Assembly: GCA_916049765.1 (NCBI GenBank)
Contig: CAJZIX010000001.1
Coordinates: 61,422-125,421 of the forward strand
From: an uncultured bacterium
GTDB lineage: Bacteria > Patescibacteriota > Gracilibacteria > Absconditabacterales > Absconditicoccaceae
Length of the DNA stretch: 64,000 nt
Direction of reading: 5' to 3'
In this document: piece after piece, positions 41,946 to 56,249 of the stretch
Layout of the letters: every line of letters begins with the position of its first letter
Position numbering within the stretch: position 1 is the stretch's first letter
The notes under the pieces: generated by a model
What the model was told of the DNA's origin: nothing
The model's input: the letters and a program-made list of their open reading frames with translations, nothing else
Database searches by the model: none
Program-made: the position numbers and the translations under genes

Positions 41946-43028
41946 CTACATATTCTGAACCTGTTCCATCATGCTCGCCATCGGCAAAAAGATAGATCCC
42001 ACAATCGTCCCTACAATTGCCGCCACGAACATCATCAAAATTGGTTCAATCATTGACATCGCAACATCAATTGAGTTCTTAAAAGAATTACGATAAAAAT
42101 TAGACATTTTTCCTAAAACTGTTGTAAGTGATCCTGTGTTTTCTCACACATTAATAATCTGGATCAAGATCGGATCAAAAAGTGTGGAAGAAACAAGCGA
42201 TTCATAAAGGGTAAAACCAGACTCCAAATCCGATTTTACATCAACCATCTTCTTTTTATAAAGAAAGTTATCAAAAATATTCCCCAAAAGCTTCAAAGAA
42301 ACCACAGGACTTACTCATGCTTCATAAAATTGAGATAAAAGGTTAGAAAACCTATACATATAAAAAGTTTTTACGACTGCTCCTACGACAGGAACTTTAG
42401 TAAAAAGGGTATCAATAAAAATTTTAAAAAGTAGAACCTTAGCATACAAAATTTTATATCCAACCACAAGCGAAACAATGCTTCACAAAAGGACAGCCCA
42501 GTTATTTTTAATAAAATCTGATACTCCCATCATAAACTTGGTAATTCATGGCAATTTTTCAGGATCTCAAAACATCTCTACAATTCCAGGCATCACATAC
42601 AAAAGAATAACTACTACAGCTCCGACAGCCATACAAAGGACAATCGTAGGATAAGTCATTGCTTTTGAAATTTTTTGTTGAATTTCCTGAGTATTTTCAA
42701 GTTCATCTGCAAGCTGAGCAAGAACCTGCGCCATATTACCAGTTACTTGTGCTGATCTCACAAGCTCAATTTCATCAGAACCAAAAAAATAATCATACTC
42801 TTGCAAAGCCTCTGCAAGAGATGCACCTTCAGTCAAAGCAATCACCATCTCATCAATCATCTCCTTAAACCCCTTATGAGTCTCTGATTTATTAATAGAA
42901 ACAAGAGATTCTCTGATTCCTAGTCCTGCATTCTGAGAAACCGCCAAAAGTCTGAAAAAATTTACCTTTTGCTTTAATGTAGGTTTACTAAACTGCTGAA
43001 CAATCGCATCAAATCAGGTTTTTTTCAT
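41946..43028 (-). CDS. pilC: Type IV pilus / type II secretion platform protein PilC (GspF)
   Basis: 360 residues, two homologous GspF repeats. First: RLLAVSQNAGLGIRESL, LAEALQEYDYFFGSDEIELV with NMAQVLAQLADELE, and a membrane helix TIVLCMAVGAVVVILLYVMPG. Second: RFSNLLSQFYEAGVSPVVSL, LIQIINVGENTGSLTTVL, and a final helix MMFVAAIVGTIVGSIFLP. Inner-membrane platform that works with PilB in pilus extension. Starts 24 nt after pilB. Confidence 0.92.
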
Positions 43029-43052
43029 TTTTTGTTTTATAGTAGCTAAAGT

Positions 43053-44372
43053 TTATTTCTTATTTCTCATCCTTACAAACCTATAAAGCTCATCCAAGGT
43101 CAAATTTCCATGAATAATTTTAAAAATTCCATCTCTTTCCAGATCAATCATTCCCTTTGCTAAGGCATAATGTCAAATATCAAAAGCTGATTTCCCATCA
43201 AGAATTAAACTTTTTATATCATCAGTATAGTCCATCAATTCATACACTCCGACTCTTCCCTTATATCCAGAACCTCCACAAACCGAACAAACTTCTCAGC
43301 TTTTTGGATCTTTTCCCGTTCCTACCGTTATAATTCCTTCTTTAATAAAATCGTTCCACTGCTGACCAGTAATTCCTCTACTAACGAGCTCATCTCTCAA
43401 GGCTGTTCTATCAAACTCTTTAAAGGTTTCCAAAGCATTGAGATATTTCGGATCAGTTGAAACCTTAATTTTTGTTGCACAATGAGCACACACTTTCCTA
43501 CAAAGTCTTTGAGCAATTACCAAATTGAACGTTCCAGCAACCATAAAAGGCTTCGCTCCAAGATTAAAAGCTCTCGTCAAAGTTTCTACTGCTGAATTCG
43601 TATGGATTGTTGAAAATACCAAGTGCCCTGTCATCGCTGATTCCATTGCCATTTCAAGTGTCTCTCTATCACGGATTTCCCCCACCATGATCACATCCGG
43701 ATCCTGTCTCAATGCAGATCTCAATCCTGAAAGGAAAGTATATCCAATATCAGCTCTCACTTGAGATTGATTGAGTCCTGCCATTTTGTTTTCTACTGGA
43801 TCTTCATACGTAATAATATTTCTCTCAATATCGTTAATTTCATCAAGAGCGGCATAAAGTGTTGTCGTTTTTCCAGAACCTGTTGGCCCCGTATTGAGCA
43901 AAATTCCATTCGGATCTTGAAGATGCTTTTCGATAGAAACTTTATTAGATCCCACAATTCCCAATTGATTAAGAGCAGGAATAGATTTAGATTTATCCAC
44001 AATACGCATTACGAGCTTCTCTCCCCACACCGTTGGTAAAGTATTTGCACGAAGATCAATTTCTTTATTAGTCTGAGTAATACTCGAAACTCTCGCATCC
44101 TGAGGAAGTCTCTTTTCATCTGGCCTCATCTGTCAGGATTCAATTTTAAATTTAGAAATCACTGACTCATGCAGAGAACGAGGATACTGGATCAGCTCCT
44201 GTAAAACTCCATCAATTCTAAGTCTAATCCTTGAATAATTTTCTAGTGGTTCAATATGGATATCTGAGGCACCTTCTTCTACAGCAATCGTCAAAAGATT
44301 ATCAAAAATCTTCACGATATCTGATCTCAGAATAGCTTGCTGTAATTGTGCCTTAAATTCTGCAGTTTCCAT
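43053..44372 (-). CDS. pilB: Type IV pilus assembly ATPase PilB (GspE family)
   Basis: 439 residues, shorter than typical PilB (about 560) because the first N-terminal domain is missing; Walker A GPTGSGKTTT is already at 162. Other marks: ASDIHIEPLENYSRIRLRIDG, the Asp box ITYEDPVENK, Walker B RQDPDVIMVGEIRD, the His box STIHTN, and the zinc tetracysteine CRKVCAHC ... CSVCGGSGYKG (Gly after Ser is TGA). ATG 44372 is chosen because a promoter lies inside the longer 44450 frame. First gene of the pilB-to-ruvX run. Confidence 0.92.
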
Positions 44373-44400
44373 ATCAATAATATGTTCATTAAACAGACTA

Positions 44401-44428
44401 ATTATACTGCAAAAATTTAAAAAAGCAA
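44401..44428 (-). promoter_or_regulatory. Promoter of the pilB operon
   Basis: Minus strand TTGCTT, 16-bp spacer, TATAAT; ATG 28 nt downstream. It decides the start of pilB. Confidence 0.7.
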
Positions 44429-44658
44429 AAAATCTGAAACTTTTTTTCATTTAACAACAAAGAAAGGAAAACAAAAATACGACCATATATTCCTCCTAAA
44501 ATATCAAAAGAACCTGCTTCTTCACAGAAAATTTACTCAAACCATCTAAAGAAGCCACTTCATTCTTTAGGAATAGATATGAATAAAAAGAAAGATTAGA
44601 TTTTTTCTTTTTTTCTAAGCCAAAATTAAGCCCCTCTTGTAAAAGATATAGATTTTTC

Positions 44659-45048
44659 TTAAAAAATTATAAGCTCCCTTGTATCTGCAGAAATTTTTTC
44701 GATCTTTATTGACAAAAAGTCCTGTAAATCCAGCTGATCTTCTCGTTTGGGCCATTCAATCACAATCCACTCAAATTCAGAAATCTGATTCAATATCCCT
44801 TTCTCAATCATCTCCTCCAACGAATCAAGTCTATACATATCAATATGCAAAAGCTTATCATCATAGATATTGAGATAGGCATACGTAGGACTCTGAACTT
44901 TTTCTGAAGCGATTCCAATCCCCTCAGCAAATCCTTTGATCAAAGTCGTTTTCCCAGCCCCTAAATCTCAATATAAAAGCAAAATCTTTGAATGAAACGC
45001 CAAGGACTTTCAAAATTCATGCATTTGTTGTGGAGAAGTGATTAACAT
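44659..45048 (-). CDS. tsaE: tRNA t6A37 ATPase TsaE
   Basis: 129 residues. P-loop YGDLGAGKTTLIKGFA (first Gly from TGA), then SPTYAYLNIY, LLHIDMYRL, and IVIEWPKR, the standard TsaE pattern for nucleotide and TsaBD binding. The first 35 residues appear only when TGA is read as Gly. The 286 bp between tsaE's upstream neighbour pilB start and tsaE's own stop (44373-44658) hold the pilB promoter and no convincing gene. Confidence 0.9.
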
Positions 45049-45076
45049 TCAAATAATTTAGAAATAAACGGAACTA

Positions 45077-45104
45077 TATATAGCTGAATCCTCAAAAAAA
45101 ACAA
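45077..45104 (-). promoter_or_regulatory. Promoter of tsaE
   Basis: Minus strand TTGTTT, 16-bp spacer, TATATA; ATG 28 nt downstream. Confidence 0.55.
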
Positions 45105-45140
45105 GAGCAAGCCTTTACCATTGAAATACTACTGACAAAA

Positions 45141-45172
45141 AAGAAAAAAACCTGACGATAATGATCAGGTTT
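45141..45172. terminator. Terminator after rpoC
   Basis: Stem AAACCTGA / TCAGGTTT on the minus strand, 9-nt loop, T-rich tail; T-rich on the plus strand too. Confidence 0.85.
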
Positions 45173-45190
45173 CTTTTTGTTGTGAAAGGA

Positions 45191-48100
45191 TTAGTATCCG
45201 TTCATATTTCTATAATTCTCTCCAACAGGAAGGAGTCTACCGATAATCACATTAGCCTTCAAATCAGACAAATGATCAATCGCCCCTCTAAGTGAAGCTC
45301 CAACCATTACTCTAATCGTCTCCTGAAAAGAAGCTGCCGACATCCAAGAGTCTGTTTCCTTGGCAACGGTCGTCAATCCAAGTGCAACTCTCTGTCCTTG
45401 AGCAGGCCTTTTTCCTTGTTCTTGGAGTTCAACATTAACCTTGATAAATTCTTCATATTTCACATAAGTTCATGGAATGAAGCTAGAGTCTCCTCCATCC
45501 TCAACAAAGACTTTAGAGAAAAGTTGTTTTACAACGACTTCAATATGTTTATCGTTAAGGTCTTGTCCTTGAGCAGCATAAACTCTTTTAGCCTCAGTAA
45601 TAATATATCTCTGAGCCTGAATATCTCCGACAATTTTCTTATATTCCATCACATCAAGTGCTCCGGTTGTCAGAATTTCTCCTTTGTAGACTTTATCTCC
45701 AACTTTGGTCTTTCTTGGGGCGAGTCCAACAAGCGATTTCGTATAGACCTCCTGTACCCCAAGCACAATATAATCTTCATTCACTTCAAGAACCTTTCCT
45801 GCTTCCTTAATTTTGAGTTTACTTGCTCACTTGCTCGCATACACAGCCCCCTTAGCAAGTTCTGCTCCTTCTTTAACAATAACTTTATAATCTGATTTCA
45901 CAAGATAAGTTTTCTTTTGCATTTCAGAAGTTACTTTGATCTTTCCAAATCTTCCACCTTCTGGAGTTTCTTCAAAAGAAATCGTCCCATCAAATGGACT
46001 AATTCCAGCAGGATTCTTTGGAGGCCTAACCTCAAAGAGCTGTTTCACCCTATCAATACCTGATGCCTCTGATGAACCTGCAACCCCTCCTTCATGGAAG
46101 GTATCAAGCGTAAGCTGGGTAGACGGTTCTCCAATAGACTGCGCAGCAATTACTCCAACAGGAACTCCTACTTCTACCATATTTCTAGTAGCAAGATCCA
46201 TTCCATAACATTTCTGACAAACTCCACTCACACAGTGACAAGTCAATGGGCTTCTCACTCTAATTGCAGTAATATTTGAAGTTCCAAGCAAGCTCAAAGC
46301 TGATTTTGTAATTAATTCACCGGCTCTCAAAACAACAGCTCCATTTGAATCCATTACATCCTCTGCCAATACTCTACCATAAATCAAAGATCAGAATTTT
46401 TCTCCTTTAATCTCAGATTCTTCTTTGGTATAGAGAATAGACTCTGTAGAACCACAGTCATCTTCCCTCACGATCATTTCCTGAGAAGCATCACAGAGTT
46501 TTCTAGTCAAATATCCAGATTCTGCAGTTCTCAAAGCAGTATCGGCCTTTCCTTTACGACCAGAGTGAGCTGAAATAAAATATTCAATTGGTTTCAATCC
46601 TTCTACGAAAGAAGACTTAATTGGAAGTTCAATAATTTCTCCCTGTGGATTCACAACTAGTCCCTTCATACCTGAAATCTGAGTAAGATGGGTTTGAGAA
46701 CCTCTCGCTCCAGAATCAATCATCGTATAGAGGTTATTTCCTGCCCCGATAATAGATTTCAAATTCGTTTCTACATTCTTCTTCACAAGTGTCCAAATCT
46801 TAACAATCAATCTATGTTTTTCATCCTCAGAGAAAAATCCTTTATAAAAGAATTTCAAGACCTCATTAGCTCCTACATCACCAGCTCTCAAAATATCTTC
46901 TTTTTCCTTTGGTACCTTCATATCAAGGACATTGATAGAAGTCGCAGCCAAAGTAGAATATTTGAATCCATAATCCTTGATCGCATCAGCAACCTTTACC
47001 GTAGTCTCCATATCATATTTATCAAAGACCTCACTCAAAAGTCTTTTGAGATCCTTATTTCCCATCTTTCTATTTACATACGGATAGTTCTCTGGCAAAA
47101 TAGAATTGAAAATCACTCTTCCTACCGTAGTTTCTAGCACTTCATTACCATCAAGTACCACAATTTTATCTTTGAGCTGTACCTGTTTATTACTGAAAGC
47201 TGCCATCACTTCATCAAAAGAAGCAAATCTGGCTACAGGATAGATTTTTTCTTTCCATTCCTCTTCCGTATTGTAATCAGGATATTTTGGATTGAAGAAA
47301 TCAGTCAAGAAGTAGATTCCAAGCACCATATCTTGAGAATGCGTAATTGTTGGCTCTCCAGAACCTGGTTTGATAATATTCTTATCCGCTGCAATAAGTT
47401 CACGAGCTTCTTTTTGAGCCTCATCTGAAATAGGCAAATGCACCGCCATTTGGTCACCATCAAAGTCGGCATTAAATGCAGGACACACAAGAGGATGAAG
47501 TCTGATTGTTTTACCAGGCATCAACTTGATTTTGAAGGCTTCAATAGAAAGTCTATGAAGCGTTGGTGCACGGTTAAGAAGCACATATTTGTCCTTGATC
47601 ACTTCTTCTAGGAATTTCAAAGCGGTTGGATTTCCTTCTTTAATGAGTTTTTCCGCTTGCTTTGGCGTATAAACGATCTTCTTTTCAATCAGCTTTCCGA
47701 TAATAAACGGCGTAAACATCTTTACTGCAATATAGATCGGAAGCCCACATTCACTCAGTTTCAAATCTGGACCTACGGTAATAATTGATCTACCAGAATA
47801 ATCCACTCTCTTTCCAAGCAAGTTCTTTCTAAAGACTCCTTCCTTTCCAGAAAGCATATCAGAAATAGATTTGAAGACTTTGATTCCTGCTCCTGCTTTA
47901 CCAGCGGCATTTTTTTCTCCCACCAAAAGATTATTGATAGACTCCTGAAGAAGTCTGATTTCATTCTTTTTTACGATATCAGGCATTCCAACCTGAATCA
48001 TTTTCTTGAGTCTGATATTTCTCATCAGCACCCTTCTATAGAAAAGATTCACATCTGATGAAGCAAATCTTCCACCATCAAGCTGCACCACTGGTCTAAT

Positions 48101-49003
48101 GTCAGGTGGGATCACAGGAAGCTTTCTGATGATCATATTTTCTGGCTTCACTCCTGATACATAGAGATTGATCAAAAGTTTAATCAGGCTCATTGCCTTT
48201 TTCTTCTGATCAGCTGATCTAATAGATGGGAACTCTTTTACTCTCTTTTTGATTTCCTTCTCTACATCAATAGCTTGAAGCATTTTGAGGATTCCTTCAG
48301 GTCCAGAAGCGAAAGAAACTAGTTTAGAAAACTGACTGAAAATATTTCTATAATCAGACTCCAAAACGGTCGCTCCAAACTTAAGATCAGCTACAAGCGA
48401 TTTGACTCTTGCGACTTCATTTTCAAGAGAAGCTTTATTTTCCTCATACAATCTCTTTGATTCAGCGAGTTTTTTGCTGTCTTTCTCTGAAGCGATTTCT
48501 TTTTTGAAAAGCTCATCAAGTTCTTGCATTGTCGCCTCAAAATCACTACTGATCTTATCTTTTATCTGCTCTTTGGTCACTTCATCTACCTCTTTTACAA
48601 CCACATATTTCACGAAAGTCAGAATTTTATCTATTTCATTAGCTGAAAGTTGAAGCAGCTGGTGAATACCTCCAGATGGTGAGTTTTTATACCATACATG
48701 CACAACTGGAGAGGCGAGATCTACATGTCCCATCCTCACTCTTCTTTCTCTGGAACTTGTCACTTCTACTCCACATCTTTCACAGACGATTCCCTTATAT
48801 CTGACTCCTTTATATTTTCCACAACTACATTCAAAGTTCTTCACAGGACCAAAAATAGACTCACAAAAAAGTCCACTTTGTTTTGGCTTTCCTGTCCTAT
48901 AGTTTACGGTATCTGGATTGTCTACCACTCCATGTGACCACTTTGCGACTTCCTCCATAGAAGCAAGAGTTACCATCAATCCATCAAATTTTGTTTTGTT
49001 CAT
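45191..49003 (-). CDS. rpoC: RNA polymerase beta' subunit
   Basis: 1,270 residues. Catalytic Mg site NADFDGDQMAVHLP (Asp513, 515, 517). N-terminal zinc site CSCGKYKGVRYKGIVCERC, second zinc cluster with TCHCVSGVCQKC, trigger-loop region GVIAAQSIGEPSTQLTL. Only three TGA codons (45470, 45827, 46391), each giving Gly, e.g. KFGLIYGRVLAED. Lacks large lineage-specific inserts. Downstream of rpoB across a 120-bp spacer that holds a palindromic element. Confidence 0.97.
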
Positions 49004-49040
49004 TAGGACCGCTTATAAAAAGTTAAAAGGTGATATCGGC

Positions 49041-49115
49041 TGTCATTGCGAGCAAATCAATCTAGTTTTTCCCTTCTGAATTACCACAGCTCATTATATT
49101 TGTCTCGCAATAACA
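49041..49115. repeat. Palindromic CATTGCGAG-type element between rpoB and rpoC
   Basis: Ends TGTCATTGCGAGCAAA and TTTGTCTCGCAATAACA are imperfect inverted repeats (about 14 of 17 positions pair). Total about 75 bp. Similar CATTGCGAG-ended palindromes are scattered mobile-like repeats in many bacterial genomes. Confidence 0.55.
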
Positions 49116-49123
49116 AACACTCA

Positions 49124-52882
<3,759 letters not shown>

Positions 52883-53094
52883 ATGTCGTTTATAGTGTAG
52901 AAAATAAACAAAATAGTAATTTGAGAGTGTAGATAATAATTATAGAACAGCATTTTTCCAAAGACCACATCCATTTCAAAGCCACGATCTCCAATTATTC
53001 TCTATTTTGTGTTGATAATCTTGATATTGATTACTTTATTTTGATTTCGCAAAAGAGGGAATACCAGCGTAAAATAACCAAATTTTTCTTTTCT

Positions 53095-53130
53095 TAAAAA
53101 CGCCAAAAGACAGAATTACTTCTGCCTTTG
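53095..53130 (-). terminator. Terminator of rpmH
   Basis: CAAAGGCAGAA pairs with TTCTGTCTTTTG across GTAA; T5 follows. The stem includes the last rpmH codons. Confidence 0.7.
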
Positions 53131-53274
53131 AACGGTTAATTGATGTCTTCCTTTAGCTCTTCTACGAGCAAGGATTCTTCTTCCAGTCCAAGAATTCATT
53201 CTCTCTCTAAATCCATGAGTTCTAATTCTTTTTGTCCACTGGTATTTTCTGATTCTTCTTAATTTAGATGCCAT
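53116..53274 (-). CDS. rpmH: Ribosomal protein bL34
   Basis: 52 residues, too short to appear in the usual ORF screen. [12 protein letters not shown] then [18 protein letters not shown] is the bL34 signature. Highly basic, no TGA. Usually beside dnaA and rnpA; here it follows the rpsF-rpsR fusion by 30 nt and precedes rpoB, an unusual place. Confidence 0.93.
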   Translation of the reverse strand: MASKLRRIRKYQWTKRIRTHGFRERMNSWTGRRILARRRAKGRHQLTVQRQK

Positions 53275-53304
53275 AAGAATACGATACTAATCAAATAAAA
53301 CAAA

Positions 53305-53862
53305 CTATCTACTAATAAAGTTGAGGAGTCCAAGCGTTCTTGCTCTGATAATCTCCTGTCTTACCTTCTTCTGAATCTTTACAGAATTTCCAGTGTAGAG
53401 CCTTGGTTTAATATCTCCAAATCTTGTAAGATAGTATTTCAAGATAGGAAGAGATTTCCAGTTGATATATTTTGCATTTCTTTCATTTGCAAAGAAAGTA
53501 ATTTTCTGACCATATTTTCTGTCTTTAATCTCTTCAATCGCTTTATCAAATTCAGACTGAAGTTTCTCAAAATGGAAAAACGTCTGCTCTTTTCCCATTT
53601 TGTAAATTTCATACTTCACTACTGCCTGATTATACAAGAGCGCAGCTTTCACTTCCTTAACCTGTTCTGGAGAAAGGCTTAGAAGATAAGACACAAAATA
53701 CGCTTTCGTATTCTTATCTTTGAGCTTGAAAGAAAGATTCTGAATTCAGATTTCATCTTTTTCTTTTACTTCAAATTTTGCTTCAAGATCAGCCAAAAAA
53801 GCTTTTCTGTCAGCTTCTGATGTGTTTGCATTGAGCAAGAGCACAAGTTCGTAATTTTGCAT
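53305..53862 (-). CDS. Fused ribosomal proteins bS6-bS18
   Basis: 185 residues. Residues 1-105 match bS6 (MQNYELVLLLNANTSEADRK, then DEIGIQNLSFKLKDKNTKAYF with TGA Gly, ALLYNQAVVKYEIYKM). Residues about 130-185 match bS18 (INWKSLPILKYYLTRFGDI, KPRLYTGNSVKIQKKV, IIRARTLGLLNFISR). The connector (EQTFFHFEKLQSEFDKAI) is helical. bS6 and bS18 bind each other on the 30S platform, so a fusion is structurally sensible. The ssb gene normally found between rpsF and rpsR is absent. No stop of any kind separates the halves. Confidence 0.85.
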
Positions 53863-54261
53863 TAATGCGAAATAGTTAAATAAAAAAGGTTAGATACTTT
53901 CAATTCGCCGATTGATAAAATATATACATTTCTAGGAAACGAAATCAAGAGATTTTATATTTTTTTCAGATGAACTATAGGAAATCAAATAATTTTAATG
54001 AGAAAGTAAAGAGGCAACCGAATATATCTCACATTTTTTACAAAAAAAGAAAAAAATCAGAACTCAAACACTCAATCCATCACTATTCGATCGAGAAATC
54101 ATCCAAAACGACATTTTTGCCCGAAAAACTTTTGTTGCTTCATGAAAAACGACGTTTTTTACAAGGGATATAGATTAATCCGAATACGATAGATATACTA
54201 GGGCAGTTCAAAGTATTTTTTTAAAGATTCTTTAATAAGGAATTTCATATTTACACACAAA
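53863..54261. other. 399-bp gene-poor spacer
   Basis: Holds the promoter of the bS6-bS18 gene, a 15-bp palindrome AAAAACGACGTTTTT at 54145-54159, and a Lys-rich plus-strand 67-codon frame (53970-54173) with no homology that I recognise. No DnaA-box cluster was seen. Confidence 0.5.
53921..53948 (-). promoter_or_regulatory. Promoter of the bS6-bS18 gene
   Basis: Minus strand TTGATT, 16-bp spacer, TATATA; ATG 59 nt downstream. Confidence 0.45.
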
Positions 54262-54912
54262 TTAAATCATAGCACTCCCTTTTTGAATTTCCAATTCTTG
54301 CATCAGGTGATCTTGCACTTGCTTCCTCACTTCCACAGAAAGACTCTCTGGAATTCCGTATTTTTTCTCTACCTCTGAAATAATTTCAGCTAAATGAGGT
54401 AATAAAGCTGGTTGAATCCTTAAGAAATCTCTTGCATTTACTCAATAAAACTCAAGCTTCCTAAAAACTTCTGGCTCTAGTGGAGAGGCATTTCTAATAA
54501 AACGTTCAAATCCACTGAAATCACAAGATAAGCCAGTTCCTACCAAAGTCATCTCCTTAAATTTAAGCTTAAAATAAGCCTTCTCTAATTCACTTGAATT
54601 TTTGTTCACCGCAAGTGCTTTTTCTAATTCATCTATAGGCCAGCTAAATCAAATCGTGCTTGTAATTCCCCAAGTCTTCTGCTCTAGATCATCAATCTCA
54701 GCAGATGAAAATCAGTAAGAAACTAATTTTTCTATTGGAGCATATCTTACTCTTTGATAAGCTTTGCTTAGAGATTCAATTAATTCATCCCTTGGAATCT
54801 TCCCATACATGACCCTACTCCAAGCTTTATCAACATCTTCACTAGAAACATTTCTTTCCCCTTCGGAAGTTTTAATAGTAATCATACGATCCTTGTTTTC
54901 AGGAGTATTCAT
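54262..54912 (-). CDS. Hypothetical protein, 216 aa
   Basis: Starts 24 nt after serS. Charged and mainly helical; segments SSEDVDKAWSRVMYGKIP, DELIESLSKAYQRVRYAP, and a C-terminal helix SLSVEVRKQVQDHLMQELE. Three TGA Gly codons. No signal peptide or membrane segment. Family not recognised; may be a cytoplasmic adaptor. Confidence 0.6.
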
Positions 54913-54936
54913 TTTCTTTTACATTCATTCTAAAAC

Positions 54937-56175
54937 TTATCCAATCACTTCTTTCCCCATATATGCCTGTAAAACTTTTGGAATTCTGATCTTTCCATCA
55001 GCAGTCTGATTATTTTCTATAATCGCAATCAGCACCCTTGGAGTCGCAATCGCTGTATTATTCATGGTGTAGCAATACTGGATTTTACCATCTTTGTCGC
55101 GATATTTGAGATTCAGTCTTCTTGCTTGAAAATCCAAAAAAGCGGTCACAGAATGTGTCTCTCCATAAGCGTTTCTGGAAGGCATTCGGCATTCAAGGTC
55201 ATGAGAATTATACTTTCCAATCGCCAAATCCCCACTACAAAGCTGAAGCAAACGATGAGGAAGCTCCAAATCTGCGAGAATATCCATAGAATTTTGCAAA
55301 ATCTGGCGATAATACTGCTCAGACATTTTCTCATCTGCAGGCAAAACCACGACTTGCTCTACTTTTTGGAATTGATGCACTCTATAGAGCCCTGCCGTAT
55401 CTTTTCCATAGGTTCCTGCCTCACGGCGATAGCAGGCTGAATATCCACAGTATTTTTTTGGTAAATCATCTTCGTTGAGGATTTCATTCATATGATAGGC
55501 TGTCACCGGAATCTCTGAAGTCCCAATCAATCGCTGATCATCTCTCTCCATTCGGTATGCGTCTTCTTCTCCTCCTGGAAAGTAGCCTGTTCCCTGTAAA
55601 CATTCAGGATTCACAATATTTGGCACCTGCATTGGAGTAAAACCTCTCTCTACGATTTTTTTCAAGGTATATTGCAAAACAGCCTGCTCAAGCAGCATTC
55701 CATCTCCCTTGAGAAAATAGCTTCTCGCTCCTCCAAGCTTCACTCCTCTCTCAATATCAATCATATCGTGCTTTTTCATCAGTTCAATATGATCCAAAGG
55801 CTGAAAATCAAACTGCGGAATCGTTCAAAAATTCTGAACCACCACATTTTCACTGTCATCTTTCCCCTCTGGAACTCCAGGATGCAAAGCAGTATTCGGC
55901 ATTTTGAGGAGCCAGCTTTTAAGTTCAGTATCTATCTGCGTATGCTGAGTTTCCAACTCTTGAATCTGGATTTTAAGATTTTTAGCCCCTTCATAATCCT
56001 TTTGAGCAGCGAGTTGCTTTTGTTGAGCTTTGGTTTGATCAATTTCAAGCTGGAGAGCTTTCCTTTTGTCATCTAAGACAAGAATCGCGTCAATATCAAA
56101 ACACTTTCCTTTCTTCTGGCAAATCAGCTTATATCCCGCAATATCTTCACGAACTTTCTTAAGATCAATCATCAT
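54937..56175 (-). CDS. serS: Seryl-tRNA synthetase
   Basis: 412 residues. The N-terminal coiled-coil tRNA-binding arm is clear (DDKRKALQLEIDQTKAQQKQ). Class II motifs: motif 1 near the GFTPMQVPNIVNPECL region, motif 2 YSACYRREAGTYGKDTAGLYR, motif 3 NNTAIATPRVLIAIIE; also LIGTSEIPVTAYH. One TGA, in QNFGTIPQFDF between the arm and the core. Two adjacent ATGs at the start. Confidence 0.95.
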
Positions 56176-56203
56176 GTTGAATAAAAGTAAAAAAACTGAC
56201 TTT

Positions 56204-56231
56204 AGTGTAGTCTTTTGCTCCCTAAGTTCAA
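56204..56231 (-). promoter_or_regulatory. Promoter of serS
   Basis: Minus strand TTGAAC, 16-bp spacer, TACACT; ATG 28 nt downstream. Confidence 0.6.
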
Positions 56232-56249
56232 ATAGAAAATAAGTTAAGC

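Noticed and set aside
44470..44656. About 52 open codons on the minus strand after tsaE
   Set aside because: No start codon in frame; such lengths are expected by chance with only two stop codons.
53863..54261. Replication origin beside rpmH
   Set aside because: rpmH is often near oriC, but there is no dnaA, no DnaA-box cluster and no change of gene strand here.
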